The notes beneath the pieces were generated by a model that was not told the origin of the DNA, did no database searches, and saw nothing but the letters and a program-made list of their open reading frames with translations. Shown in pieces: positions 28,826-38,295 of a stretch of 64,000 bases of DNA (positions within the stretch are counted from its first letter, which is position 1; the number at the start of each line of letters is the position of its first letter). Made by a program: the position numbers and the translations under genes. Source of the stretch: Rhodopseudomonas_A palustris_F (GTDB lineage Bacteria > Pseudomonadota > Alphaproteobacteria > Rhizobiales > Xanthobacteraceae); the NCBI RefSeq assembly GCF_000013745.1, contig NC_007925.1, forward strand, positions 2,170,001 through 2,234,000, read 5' to 3'.

Positions 28826-29407
28826 CGTGCTCGCATCTTGCTTGGGTTGAAGACGTGCTCTGCTGATCGATCGACGATAGCAACGGCTTCTCTCCGATCG
28901 GTGATGCGCGATATCGTTGCGCAGAGGCTTGATCCGACGAATCTCAAAGATAAGCAGTGCCCCCCGACGAATTCCACGGACCGGGCCTCGGCGTTGTCCG
29001 CTGTGCGTACGACATCCTCGATAGGTGCCGGTCGCGGCCTTCGAAGAAGGCGGTCCGATTAACCGGCGAGGTATGAGCGGTGGGGGGCTCCCGGTGTCGC
29101 GTTGATCTTTTCGAGAAACCAACGCGGTCCGACGTCCGACGGTCATCAAAGTGAGATCCGAACTTGACGCCGATCGCCAAGTCGGGCGCCCGGGAAGCGC
29201 TTGCGATGTCAAATTGATCGGGCTGCGACGCGCGATTGGCCTTTTCGAGGCTCCGTGTTGCGTTCGTAACCAGCGGTTGCGTTCGAAGAAGAAACATCAG
29301 GAGGCCCAGCAGGTGCGGGTCAGGCTTGGCGCCGTAATGTTACTGCAATCTTTTGGTAATCAAAGGAATGGTCTGACGCGGGTGGTCAGGCAGTTCAGGA
29401 AAATGCG
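28826..29407. other. Gene-free interval
   Basis: About 580 bp between the AraC gene and the response regulator. Frames on either strand are short and lack family features. It probably contains the promoter of the two-component operon. No strong hairpin or repeat was noticed. Confidence 0.45.
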
Positions 29408-30079
29408 GTGCGAGTTTTGATCGTTGAGGACGACCCCCAATTGGGGCCATGGCTTCGCGATACGCTTGCTGTCGCGTTCGGCGCGTCTGATTTGGTGACA
29501 ACGCTGGACGAAGCGCGGGCTGCGGTTGCTGTCCGGAGTTTCGATCTTGTCGTGATCGACCGCGGGCTCCCTGATGGTGACGGTGTGCAGCTCCTGCTCG
29601 ACCTCAGAGGTCAGCAGCCGTGCCCCGCCACCATCATATTGACGGCGCTTGACGATCCGCTGGATATCGCGCGGGCGCTGGACAATGGAGCCGACGATTA
29701 CGTCGCCAAGCCATTCGAACCGATCGAACTGGTTGCACGGGCCAAAGCCGTGTTGCGGCGCTTATTTCTCGACAAAGGTGCCGTGGTTTCGATCGGCAAT
29801 TTGAGCTACGACATCATCAATCGCGCCGTCTATGTCGGGCAAGATCCCATTGTCGTCCCGCGGCGCGAGCTTGCGATCCTCGAAGCCATGGTGCGGCGTG
29901 TCGGCCGGGTGGTGTTGCGCGAAACCCTCGAGGTTGCCGCTTATGGCTTTGATGACGATATCCAGTCGAACGCGGTCGAATCCCATGTTTCCCGGCTACG
30001 CCGCCGGTTTCGTGAGGCCAACTGTAAGGTTACGATCCGGCCGGTTCGTGGTCTGGGCTACTTATTGAGTAGCGAATGA
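29408..30079 (+). CDS. OmpR-type response regulator
   Basis: 223 residues. The receiver domain begins VRVLIVEDDP with the acidic pair, the phosphorylated Asp51 in VVIDRGLPDGDG, and Lys in YVAKPFEP. The C-terminal winged helix contains VSRLRRRFREANCKVTIRPV, then RGLGYLL. The start is GTG at 29408. It overlaps the histidine kinase gene by 4 bp, so they form one two-component system. The stimulus is unknown. Confidence 0.9.
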   Translation: MRVLIVEDDPQLGPWLRDTLAVAFGASDLVTTLDEARAAVAVRSFDLVVIDRGLPDGDGVQLLLDLRGQQPCPATIILTALDDPLDIARALDNGADDYVAKPFEPIELVARAKAVLRRLFLDKGAVVSIGNLSYDIINRAVYVGQDPIVVPRRELAILEAMVRRVGRVVLRETLEVAAYGFDDDIQSNAVESHVSRLRRRFREANCKVTIRPVRGLGYLLSSE

Positions 30080-31545
30080 TGCCGAAGTCGCCGTTCCTGC
30101 CGACCGTGGCAGCCTTAAGGTGGCTGGCCTTTAAGCGCATTCATCGATCCATTGCGGTGTTGGCGGCGACGCTCATTGGAGTCGTTACCACAATCATGTT
30201 GATCTGCGCCGCTGTGCTGGTGATCAGGCTCGGGGGCGATGATGACGGGACGTGGGGCGCCGCCGACGTGGGCGACGCTCTGAAAGAGGCTGTCGCGCGC
30301 GATGATCAAGGTCAATTGGTGGTCAGGAAGACGGCGCGATTGGAGGTGTTTGCGCGGCAGTTTCCGTCTTTTTGGTACATCGTATCTGACAAGATGGGGG
30401 AGGTTCGCTACGGGCCGATACCTGATTGGCGCCCGCCCAAAAATGCACAGCATCAAAGCGGGACGAGCTTTCTAGCTTACGCGATCGACGGCGAGTCGAA
30501 AACTCTCAAGAAAATGACCGCGCTCAGAAACACGCCGGTTGGTGAGATCTGGATCGAGACCGGCGGCGTGGCTTACACCGCATCACAGCTGATGGTGGGA
30601 ACGCTCACCGATTCAGCTTTCATTGCGCTTCCGGTCCTGCTCGTCCTGCTGGCGACCGCTCTGACCGCCCTGGTTTTCGTACCCTGGGTGATCGCGCGGC
30701 CGGTTCTTGTTGTTGCAAGGAACGCCGAGATGATCGACGGGGTTCCTGACGGCCGCCGCCTGCCGGAGGACGGCGCGCCGGCCGAGCTGTTGCCACTGGT
30801 CGCGGCGTTCAATCGGGCGCTGTCGCGCATCGATGTCGCGGCAAAGGCGCAACGGAGTTTTCTGTCCAATGCGGCGCATGAACTGCGAACCCCTTTGACG
30901 AATGCTCGCACCACGATCGAACAGGTACAGGATCCCAGGCTTCGCGCCAGGCTCATTGCCGAGAACCAGAAACTCTCGTCGATTGTCACCATGCTCCTTC
31001 AACTTGCTCGGATTTCCGCAGAGGCTGCAGCCCTGACCGGGATCGATCTTGTCGCGCTTGCCCGTAGGGTTGCGGCCGAACACGTGCCGATGGCCCTGAA
31101 GCACGGCAGCGAGATCGCCTTTGTAGGACCAGGCTGTCCCGTGTGGGTGCAGGGCTCAGACCCTGCCATCGCTGTGGCGCTTTCGAACCTAATCCGCAAT
31201 GCGGTGCAACATTCGGGGGCAATTCACCCCATCCTGGTCAGCGTCGATACGCCGGCTAGCTTGAGCGTGGTTGATCGTGGGTCCGGTCTGCGCTGCGGCG
31301 AACCGGAGGCCTTGTGGGAGCCTTTCAAGCGCGGGAATGCTGCCACCGAAGGCACGGGACTTGGTCTCTCGATAGTCTCGCAAGTCATGTCCACACACAA
31401 TGGTAGCGTCGCAATCTGTGAGACGCCAGGAGGCGGAACGACGGTAGAATTGAGCTTCCAGGTTGCGCATCAGGCGAAGCCGCCCCCGAGCAAATCGAGG
31501 CAGGTCGTGCCGGTTTTGTCCGGAGCCTCCACAAAGATCCTGTAG
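30076..31545 (+). CDS. Sensor histidine kinase
   Basis: 489 residues. There is a membrane helix at about residues 28-50, an extracytoplasmic loop to about residue 175, a second helix pair and a HAMP-like stretch. The H-box FLSNAAHELRTPLTN carries the phosphorylated His268. The ATPase N-box NLIRNAVQH and G-boxes DRGSGL and GTGLGLSIV follow. It is the partner of the upstream response regulator. The C-terminal tail of about 30 residues is basic and unstructured-looking. Confidence 0.9.
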   Translation: MMPKSPFLPTVAALRWLAFKRIHRSIAVLAATLIGVVTTIMLICAAVLVIRLGGDDDGTWGAADVGDALKEAVARDDQGQLVVRKTARLEVFARQFPSFWYIVSDKMGEVRYGPIPDWRPPKNAQHQSGTSFLAYAIDGESKTLKKMTALRNTPVGEIWIETGGVAYTASQLMVGTLTDSAFIALPVLLVLLATALTALVFVPWVIARPVLVVARNAEMIDGVPDGRRLPEDGAPAELLPLVAAFNRALSRIDVAAKAQRSFLSNAAHELRTPLTNARTTIEQVQDPRLRARLIAENQKLSSIVTMLLQLARISAEAAALTGIDLVALARRVAAEHVPMALKHGSEIAFVGPGCPVWVQGSDPAIAVALSNLIRNAVQHSGAIHPILVSVDTPASLSVVDRGSGLRCGEPEALWEPFKRGNAATEGTGLGLSIVSQVMSTHNGSVAICETPGGGTTVELSFQVAHQAKPPPSKSRQVVPVLSGASTKIL

Positions 31546-31966
31546 TTGCTGTTAGTCTAGCTTGACGCCGAAGCTCGCAAAGCGAAGGCGGCAGGCGTAA
31601 CCGCGCCGAGCCGCAGCGCTCGATGACATGACGGGTGACGCTGATGCGCATCCGCCATGCGGGCTGCCGCTCATCCGCCCGACGAACTGATCGAACACCG
31701 ATCCCCACCATTTCGCGATTGTCTTTCGGGCCCGCCCCTTTGCGAGAGTCCGGGTTCGTGATCGTGGGCCTCGCGCCGCCCGATCCGCTCGGAGTCGGAA
31801 TTCAATCGGAAAATGCCTTCTGCATTGATGTGAGCTAATCGGCGTACCAAGCATTTTGCGAAAATCTCGAAGAAGCCGAGCGTTCGGGCGTGGGGCTGGA
31901 CCCAAATAGTTATTTGAATTCATCGACACTTTTCACGCGTAGCAACATTACGTTCGTAATCGCAAG
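31546..31966. other. Gene-free interval
   Basis: About 420 bp between the convergent kinase and MocR genes. A 125-codon minus-strand frame at 31552-31929 has low-complexity, Arg/Ser-rich translation without family similarity, so I do not call it a gene. No intrinsic terminator was evident. Confidence 0.4.
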
Positions 31967-33394
31967 CTAGTGGATCGCGGTAGTTGTTGAAGGATTTCTC
32001 AATACGGCGGAGAGAATGCGAAATCCTTCACTGATGGCAGCGTCGGTCTTTTCAGCGCTGCTAACGCTAGCCCGCAGAAATTGGACGGTGCGGTCACGGT
32101 CCACGGCGAATGCCTCCGCAGGCGCAACGAGACAGTTCTTCTGCCTTAACTCGCTTGCAATCTCTGAGGCGCGCCAAGGGCTTGGAACTTCGATCCAGAA
32201 GTGCGGACTCCTTGGATGGGTTTTGACGACGAAGCCGTCCAGAAGCGGTTGAACGAGGGTTTTGCGTCGAACGATTTCCTCGATCTGGTCTTCGAGGAAG
32301 CGCAGCGCGCTGCCGTCCTCGATCCAGAGACTGACCATCTCGAAGGCCAGAGGGTTCGCCATCCAGCAATTGGTTCGCACCATGGTGCCGATGCGTCCGA
32401 CCAATGGCAACGGCGCATGGACGTAGCCGACCCTCAGGCCGGCCGCGATCGCTTTTGACAGGCTTGAAATCAGAATGCTTCGTTCCGGTACGAAATGTCC
32501 GATATGCGGGTGACGATCCTTGACCAAGACGCCGTGCGCGTCATCTTCGATGACCAATAGATTATGCGCGCGACAAAGCCGGGCGATCTCGGCGCGCCGT
32601 TCCAGGCCAAGCACCGCCGTGGTGGGATTCTGCAGCGTCGGCGTGCAGAACAGCGCTCTGACCGTTGCAGTCCGGCAGACTGCATCGAGCGATTTCGGAA
32701 TCAGCCCTTCGTCATCCATCTTGAGGCCGACCAGATTGATGCCAAGAATTCGGCAGGCCGATATCAATCCCGGATAGGTGAACTGTTCGGAGACCAGGGT
32801 GTCACCACGTTCGAGCAGCGCCATGAGCACGCAGAACAAGCCGTGCTGGCCGCCGTTGACGCAGACGATCTGTTCGGCGTTGGCGTCGGAATGATGGTTG
32901 CTGAGCCACCGGGCTCCCGCCGCGCGGTGGCGATTCAATCCAAGCTCCGGCCCATATTGCAGCAGTTCTTCGAGAGCCTCCGGCTGCAGCGCCAGACGCC
33001 GCAACGTTTCGCTGACCGATGTTAGCATGCGGCCGGGGATCGCCGTATTCCGACTGAGGTCGTAGCGACCCGGTTCGCCGCCCCCGTAAGGCTTGAAGTC
33101 GGTTTCCTTGCGCTTCTTCTTTGCCAATTCCAGCACGAAGGTGCCGTCGCCCACGCGGGACGAAATCAGCCCGATCTTCCGCAACTCGCCGTAAGCCCGA
33201 CTAATCGTTCCTGCCGTCACGCCCAGGAGCGCAGCCAGGTCGCGGTGAGCCGGTAACTTTTCGCCGGTCCGTAACCCGCGGCTCAGGATTAGTGCCTCGA
33301 GCCGTCGCGCCAGCCGCCGGTACTTCGGTCCCATGCCTTCGCGCAACGCGCTATGAAGGATTGAAACGGTGTCATTATTCAAATTGACAGCCAT
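31967..33394 (-). CDS. MocR-type regulator (GntR HTH + aminotransferase)
   Basis: 475 residues from the ATG at 33394. The N-terminal GntR winged helix includes GEKLPAHRDLAALLGVTAGT. The fold-type I aminotransferase-like domain begins near residue 110, with the PLP-binding Lys in ISSLSKAIAAGLRVGY. MocR proteins bind PLP and an amino-acid-related ligand and regulate the neighbouring gene. Here that is the divergent EamA/cysteine operon, so cysteine, serine or a related amino acid is a sensible ligand (inference). A perfect palindrome lies between the two genes. Confidence 0.9.
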   Translation of the reverse strand: MAVNLNNDTVSILHSALREGMGPKYRRLARRLEALILSRGLRTGEKLPAHRDLAALLGVTAGTISRAYGELRKIGLISSRVGDGTFVLELAKKKRKETDFKPYGGGEPGRYDLSRNTAIPGRMLTSVSETLRRLALQPEALEELLQYGPELGLNRHRAAGARWLSNHHSDANAEQIVCVNGGQHGLFCVLMALLERGDTLVSEQFTYPGLISACRILGINLVGLKMDDEGLIPKSLDAVCRTATVRALFCTPTLQNPTTAVLGLERRAEIARLCRAHNLLVIEDDAHGVLVKDRHPHIGHFVPERSILISSLSKAIAAGLRVGYVHAPLPLVGRIGTMVRTNCWMANPLAFEMVSLWIEDGSALRFLEDQIEEIVRRKTLVQPLLDGFVVKTHPRSPHFWIEVPSPWRASEIASELRQKNCLVAPAEAFAVDRDRTVQFLRASVSSAEKTDAAISEGFRILSAVLRNPSTTTAIH

Positions 33395-33420
33395 TTTGTA
33401 TTGCGTACCATATCTCAAAA

Positions 33421-33443
33421 GGTGCAATTTTCTAAATTGCACC
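33421..33443. promoter_or_regulatory. Perfect palindrome, probable MocR operator
   Basis: The arms GGTGCAATTT and AAATTGCACC are exactly complementary and separated by TCT. The site is 27 bp upstream of the MocR ATG and about 53 bp upstream of the EamA gene, placed to control both divergent promoters. GntR-type proteins bind such short palindromes. Confidence 0.7.
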
Positions 33444-33496
33444 CATTCAATGAACGTTAAAGGGGGCGGCGACGCCCATGCAGATCAGGCACGGCG

Positions 33497-34462
33497 ATGA
33501 CAACATTGAGCGCGGCAAGAGAACGATGGCACTCCTCCTGGGGCTCCGCAGCCGTAACGACCATGCTGTTTCTGATCGTCTGCCTGAGTTGGGGGACCAC
33601 CTGGCTCGGCATCAAGATCGCGGTCGAAACCGTTCCGCCGATCACATCGGCGGGGCTGCGCTTTCTCATCGCCTTCCCGTTGTTTCTGAGTTTCGCATGG
33701 TTGCGCGGCGATCCTATTCTTTTCCCCAAAGGTATGTCGTCGTTCTTCATCTTCGTCACGCTCTTTTATTTCTGCGTTCCGTATTGGCTGTTGAACTACG
33801 GCGAACAATACGTCTCGTCCGGGCTGACGGCGCTGTTATTCAGTACGATGCCTGTCTTCATTCTAGTGCTGTCCGCGTTCCTGCTTGAGGAACGCGTGCT
33901 CGTCTCGCAACTGATAGGAATGATCGTCGGATGCATGGGGCTTGCACTGATCATCAATTCTCAAGGCCAGGAGCTGGACTATACGAGATTCCTCGGCGTG
34001 CTCGCCATTTTGGTCGCAGCCGGCATGCACGCCTTGGCATATGTAATTACGAAACGCGTGGGTGGCAACATCGGCGTGGTCACCTTCAATGCGCTCCCGA
34101 TCGCCATTGCCGGTGTATTCATGACCGCCGCCGGCGTGGTGATTGAGCACCCGCAGCTGACGGCGATTTCATCCCGTTCCTTGCTCGCCTTGATCTATCT
34201 TGGGCTGGTGGCCTCGGTCGGCGGCTTCATCGTGTACTTCTTCCTGCTTAAACGGATGAGTCCGATCATTCTGTCGTTCGTCTTCATCATTTTCCCGGTC
34301 TTCGCCGTGGTGATCGGCGCCTGGTACGAAGGATTGCCGATGGCGTCCGACTTTCTGCTGAATATGGCGGTCGTGCTGGGAGGCTTTGCAATCACCAAAT
34401 TTCCGATTGAGCCGCTGTTGCGAAAGGCAACAAAAGGGATGCGCCATGACCGCGCTGAATGA
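33497..34462 (+). CDS. EamA/DMT-family exporter
   Basis: 321 residues with ten hydrophobic segments in two repeated halves, as in drug/metabolite transporters of the EamA type (FLIVCLSWGTTWLGIKIAVE at the start). Members include exporters of cysteine pathway metabolites and other amino acids. It is the first gene of the cysteine operon, overlapping the JAMM gene, and faces the MocR regulator, so efflux of cysteine, O-acetylserine or a related compound is likely. Confidence 0.83.
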   Translation: MTTLSAARERWHSSWGSAAVTTMLFLIVCLSWGTTWLGIKIAVETVPPITSAGLRFLIAFPLFLSFAWLRGDPILFPKGMSSFFIFVTLFYFCVPYWLLNYGEQYVSSGLTALLFSTMPVFILVLSAFLLEERVLVSQLIGMIVGCMGLALIINSQGQELDYTRFLGVLAILVAAGMHALAYVITKRVGGNIGVVTFNALPIAIAGVFMTAAGVVIEHPQLTAISSRSLLALIYLGLVASVGGFIVYFFLLKRMSPIILSFVFIIFPVFAVVIGAWYEGLPMASDFLLNMAVVLGGFAITKFPIEPLLRKATKGMRHDRAE

Positions 34463-34940
34463 CATGGCAACGCTGAATGAAGAGACCCTGGCGCTCATCG
34501 TCAGGCATGCGGAGCAGGCATACCCCAAGGAATGCTGCGGCTTTGTCTACGCTGACGGCGAGGTCCGCGCGTGCGTCAACATCCAAGACGACCTGAAGTC
34601 AATCGATCCCGCACGCTACCGCCACGGGGCGACGGCCGGCTATACCCTGTCGGTTGCCGACACTCTAGCCCTGAACGGGAGCTTCGAGACCGCAAATCCG
34701 GCGTCAGTGATCTATCACTCGCATCCCGACGTCGGCGCGTATTTCAGTCAGGAGGACAGCGACGAGGCGCTCTTCCTCGGAACGCCAGTTTACCCCGTCG
34801 ACTATTTGGTGGTCGACGTCCGCCGGGCAAAAGCATTGGAAGCCAAGCTTTTCGTGTGGCGGAAAGCCGGCTTTTTCTGCGCCAGAGTGTTTCCCATTGA
34901 TCAGTCCTATCGCGAGGCCCATGCAAGGAGACGTCGATGA
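34446..34940 (+). CDS. JAMM/MPN peptidase, Mec-like
   Basis: 164 residues, a stand-alone JAMM metalloprotease. The zinc site is complete: Glu29 in YPKECCGFV and His91-Ser-His93 with Ser101 and Asp104 in HSHPDVGAYFSQED. In Mycobacterium tuberculosis the similar Mec releases cysteine from the carrier CysO. The adjoining genes encode a CysO-like/E1/rhodanese fusion and a cysteine synthase, so the same role is expected here; cutting the fusion itself is a second possibility. The ATG at 34446 lies inside the end of the EamA gene. Confidence 0.85.
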   Translation: MTALNDMATLNEETLALIVRHAEQAYPKECCGFVYADGEVRACVNIQDDLKSIDPARYRHGATAGYTLSVADTLALNGSFETANPASVIYHSHPDVGAYFSQEDSDEALFLGTPVYPVDYLVVDVRRAKALEAKLFVWRKAGFFCARVFPIDQSYREAHARRRR

Positions 34941-36337
34941 TCCGCGTTAAATTCCCTGACGCGGTTGCCCGCGTTGCAAGTCTGCCATGCTCCGAACTCG
35001 GCGGGGATGGCGAGACTCTCAAGGCAGCAATCGAGAACATCTGTGAGGAGCACGGCCCGCTCCAACAACATCTGTTTTATGCCAACGGCAATCTCAAAGA
35101 ACATTTTCTTTTGACTTGCCGAGGCGAGGTGATCCGGCCGGATCAGAAATTGCCGGCCAATTCCCGTGTGGAGATCATGCTTGCAACCTCGGGTGGGAGC
35201 GATGGCGGGCTCAGCAACGAGGAGGTGAGGCGCTATGCTCGCCACATCACGCTGCCAGGGGTCGGCCGCGAAGGCCAGGCGAAATTGAAGAACGCTAAGG
35301 TGCTGATTATTGGCACCGGCGGGTTAGGTTCGCCGATCAGCCTCTACCTCGCCGCGGCAGGCGTCGGCGTGATCGGACTGGTTGATTTCGATGTCGTGGA
35401 GATGAGCAACTTGCAGCGGCAGGTCGTGCACGGCACAAACACCATCGGGATGCCGAAAGTCAATTCGGCCAAGGCGCGGCTAAACGAGCTCAACCCTGCG
35501 ATCACGGTCGAGACTTACGACACAGCCTTCAGCGTTGAAAATGCCCTCGACCTGGTCGGCCGATATGACGTCGTGGTCGACGGAAGCGACAATTTCAACT
35601 GTCGCTATATCGTCAACGATGCCTGCACGATCCTGAAGAGGCCGCTGGTCTATGGCGCGATCTATCGGTTCGAGGGCCAGGTTAGCGTATTCAACCACGA
35701 CGGCGGGCCGTGTTACCGTTGTCTTTTCCCGCAACGCCCGCCCGCCGAATTGTCGCCGAGCTGCAATGCCGGTGGCGTCTTCGGCGTGCTGCCGGGGGTG
35801 ATCGGGGCGATCCAAGCGACGGAGGCGGTCAAGCTGATCTTGGGGCTTGGCCATTCGCTCTCGGGTCGGCTGGTGCGCTACGACGCCCTGGAAATGAAGT
35901 TTGACGAGATTCGGTTTTCCAACAGGGCGAACTGCCCGGATTGCGGCAGCCGGCGCAGTCAGATGCATCCGCCGGATCGATCCGTGGATAGCATGCTCGC
36001 GGCGCCTCGTGCGGCCGAACTGCCGCAGGCAATGTTCATCTCGCCGACAGAGCTGGCCGAGAACCTCGATCGATATGTGCTGCTCGATGTGCGCGATCCG
36101 AACGAACTCGAGATCTGTGCTATCCCGGGGTCCCTGAACGTCCCGCTGGCCGATTTGGTGAGCCGCTTCGACGAACTGCCGCGCGATCGCGCGCATTGCA
36201 TCATCTGTCATTCCGGAGCGCGGGCAAAGTCGGCCGCGGCGAGGTTTCTCGATGCCGGAGTTTACGATTTCCGCATCCTGGAAGGCGGCATCAAGCGTTG
36301 GGTGAGGGACGTCGAACCGACGATGCCGATCTACTGA
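34937..36337 (+). CDS. UBL sulfur carrier-E1-rhodanese fusion
   Basis: 466 residues in three parts. Residues 1-91 form a MoaD/ThiS/CysO-type ubiquitin-like domain with RVEIMLATSGGSDGG at its end. Residues 92-340 are a MoeB/ThiF-type E1: ATP motif GTGGLGSP at 126-133, zinc Cys259/Cys262 and Cys333/Cys336, candidate catalytic Cys276. Residues 365-466 are a rhodanese with Cys424 in CHSGAR. The family activates a carrier C-terminal Gly-Gly and sulfurates it. Here Gly86-Gly87 and Gly90-Gly91 are internal, so a free thiocarboxylate needs cleavage, or the fused carrier is inert and another is used. It overlaps the JAMM gene by 4 bp. Confidence 0.9.
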   Translation: MIRVKFPDAVARVASLPCSELGGDGETLKAAIENICEEHGPLQQHLFYANGNLKEHFLLTCRGEVIRPDQKLPANSRVEIMLATSGGSDGGLSNEEVRRYARHITLPGVGREGQAKLKNAKVLIIGTGGLGSPISLYLAAAGVGVIGLVDFDVVEMSNLQRQVVHGTNTIGMPKVNSAKARLNELNPAITVETYDTAFSVENALDLVGRYDVVVDGSDNFNCRYIVNDACTILKRPLVYGAIYRFEGQVSVFNHDGGPCYRCLFPQRPPAELSPSCNAGGVFGVLPGVIGAIQATEAVKLILGLGHSLSGRLVRYDALEMKFDEIRFSNRANCPDCGSRRSQMHPPDRSVDSMLAAPRAAELPQAMFISPTELAENLDRYVLLDVRDPNELEICAIPGSLNVPLADLVSRFDELPRDRAHCIICHSGARAKSAAARFLDAGVYDFRILEGGIKRWVRDVEPTMPIY

Positions 36338-36364
36338 CTATGTTGTGGATGGGGACTAAGGGGC

Positions 36365-37279
36365 ATGATCAATGACAGCGTTCTCGATCTCATCGGTAAC
36401 ACGCCGGTCGTGCGTCTCTGCGCGCTGTCGAAGGAGTTCGGAATCGATGCTCTGATCAAGCTCGAATCGTTTAACCCCGGCGGCAGCCATAAGGTCCGTG
36501 TGGCCAAGGCGATGATCGAGGATGCCGAAGCCCGCGGCATCCTGACGCGCGGCAGCGGACAGACCATCATCGAACCCAGCGGAGGCAATACCGGCATCGG
36601 GTTGGCGTTGGTTGGCTGCCAGCTCGGCTACAAGCTGATTCTCGTGATCCCGGACAATTATAGCCAGGAGAAGCAAGAATTGTTGCGCTTACATGGCGCG
36701 GAGGTCGTTCTGTCCGATAGTCGTCGCGGCAACAATTCGCACGGCGAGATGGCCATGGAAATACAGCTGATGCATCCGGAATACGTGATGCTGAACCAGC
36801 AACGCAATCCGGCCAATCCAGAGGTGCATCGCCGGACGACGGCACGGGAAATTCTGGCTGACTTCGGCGAGCAACGGATCGACGTATTTGTCGGCGGGAT
36901 TGGGACCGGCGGCCACATCACCGGCATCTCGGAGACGCTGAAAGCACGCTGGCCGGAGATGAAAGCCTACGGGGTAGAGCCCGAGCAATGCGATTTATTG
37001 AACGATCGCCACGCTCCGCACGACATCCAGGGCTTGTCGGTCGGGATCGTTCCAGCCGTGCTCAACCTCGGCATTCTCGACGGCATGATCAAGGTCGCGA
37101 AAGCCGACTGCATCGAAATGGCGAAGACGACCCTGCGTCGGGAGTCCATCAGCCTCGGCATTTCGTCGGCCGCTAATTTGGTGGCGATCAGCAAGATCGC
37201 GGGGGATTTGGACCGTGGATCCACGGTTCTCACTTTGTCATACGACACGATCGACTCGTATCTTTCGTATTTTCGCTAG
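36365..37279 (+). CDS. cysM: CysM-like cysteine synthase
   Basis: 304 residues, fold-type II PLP enzyme. The PLP Lys43 sits in FNPGGSHKVRVA; the usual family sequence is PGGS.KDR, so SHKVR is a local departure. EPSGGNTGIGLA binds the substrate carboxylate and GGIGTGGHITG the PLP phosphate. The family forms cysteine from an activated serine and sulfide or carrier thiocarboxylate. It lies between the carrier/E1 fusion and serine acetyltransferase, so both donor and acceptor are made by its neighbours. Confidence 0.87.
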   Translation: MINDSVLDLIGNTPVVRLCALSKEFGIDALIKLESFNPGGSHKVRVAKAMIEDAEARGILTRGSGQTIIEPSGGNTGIGLALVGCQLGYKLILVIPDNYSQEKQELLRLHGAEVVLSDSRRGNNSHGEMAMEIQLMHPEYVMLNQQRNPANPEVHRRTTAREILADFGEQRIDVFVGGIGTGGHITGISETLKARWPEMKAYGVEPEQCDLLNDRHAPHDIQGLSVGIVPAVLNLGILDGMIKVAKADCIEMAKTTLRRESISLGISSAANLVAISKIAGDLDRGSTVLTLSYDTIDSYLSYFR

Positions 37280-37293
37280 AGGAGCAGTGCCTC

Positions 37294-38295
37294 ATGACGC
37301 AAGATGGTCGTTTGAACCTCGATATTCACGCCTCCATTCGTGAGCATCTCGCCGTCAGTCTAAGCTCGCGTGAACTCGGCGCACTTCTGCCATTCTTGGC
37401 CGACATCCTGATCAAGGATGGTGCGCTGCTGCAGGGAGATCTGCTGGCCTTTGCCCATCGCGATCCGGCCTCGAACGGCAATACCAGACTGATCCTAGAT
37501 AGCTACGTCTCTTTTGAAGCGGTGCTATATTTCCGGGTGGCGAGCAGGCTGTGGCGGATGGACGGACTCGACCGCTCGCTCAGAGAGGTGATGGCTCATA
37601 AGTTGACCGGGGCAGGCAAGGTAGCGTCCGGCGCCGACATTCATCCGGCCGCGCAGATTGGGGAGCGCTTCGTGTTGGATCACGGGTACGGCACCGTGAT
37701 CGGTGAAACCTGCATCATCGGAGGCGATTGCTACATCTTGAACGGAGTGGTGCTCGGCTCCAGTGGGATCGCCGACAATCCTGCAGGACGCCGCCGCCAC
37801 CCCCGGATCGGCAACAACGTTCAGATTGGAGCCAATGTCAGGGTGTTTGGTGCCGTCGAGATCGGCGACAACGCATTCATCAGCCCCTCATGCGTGGTGA
37901 CGCGGAATATCCCGTCCAACACCCGCGTTACCATCGTCAATCAGCTGCAGATTGCCCGACCGTCCGGCGTGCGTCGCGACAATTGCGTGAGCGCCTACGC
38001 ACAGGACGACCGACTGCACCTGGTGGGCACGAATGCGATGGAATTCTCGGTTTCGATCGTCGATTCGGACTTCATGCCGGCTGATTGGCTATCTCTGCAA
38101 AAGTTGCAGGCCTCGCGAGATCACGTGCAATACGCCGTCAGCGGTCGATCGATGGTTCCCATCGGCGTTAGGCGGCCGCTCAATTTGGAGCTCAGCTCGC
38201 CGAAGGAAACGTCGTTTCTGATTGAGCCGCCCGGCTTGGCCAGTTTGGCCGAGAGCGCGTCATTGGCATCCCAACAGGTGAGTTTGGTCTCATGA
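37294..38295 (+). CDS. cysE: Serine O-acetyltransferase with C-terminal extension
   Basis: 333 residues. Residues up to about 230 match serine acetyltransferases, with left-handed beta-helix hexapeptides (VASGADIHPAAQIGERFVLD, then HGYGTVIGETCIIGG) and the catalytic His in DHGYG. A C-terminal extension of about 100 residues without hexapeptides is unusual; SATs typically end soon after the helix with a tail that binds CysM/CysK. The extension may change that contact or the feedback response (inference). The start is 15 bp after cysM, and the end overlaps the next gene by 4 bp. Confidence 0.87.
   Translation: MTQDGRLNLDIHASIREHLAVSLSSRELGALLPFLADILIKDGALLQGDLLAFAHRDPASNGNTRLILDSYVSFEAVLYFRVASRLWRMDGLDRSLREVMAHKLTGAGKVASGADIHPAAQIGERFVLDHGYGTVIGETCIIGGDCYILNGVVLGSSGIADNPAGRRRHPRIGNNVQIGANVRVFGAVEIGDNAFISPSCVVTRNIPSNTRVTIVNQLQIARPSGVRRDNCVSAYAQDDRLHLVGTNAMEFSVSIVDSDFMPADWLSLQKLQASRDHVQYAVSGRSMVPIGVRRPLNLELSSPKETSFLIEPPGLASLAESASLASQQVSLVS

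Noticed and set aside
31552..31929. 125-codon minus-strand frame between kinase and MocR genes
   Set aside because: Arg/Ser-rich composition, no ribosome site and no recognisable family.
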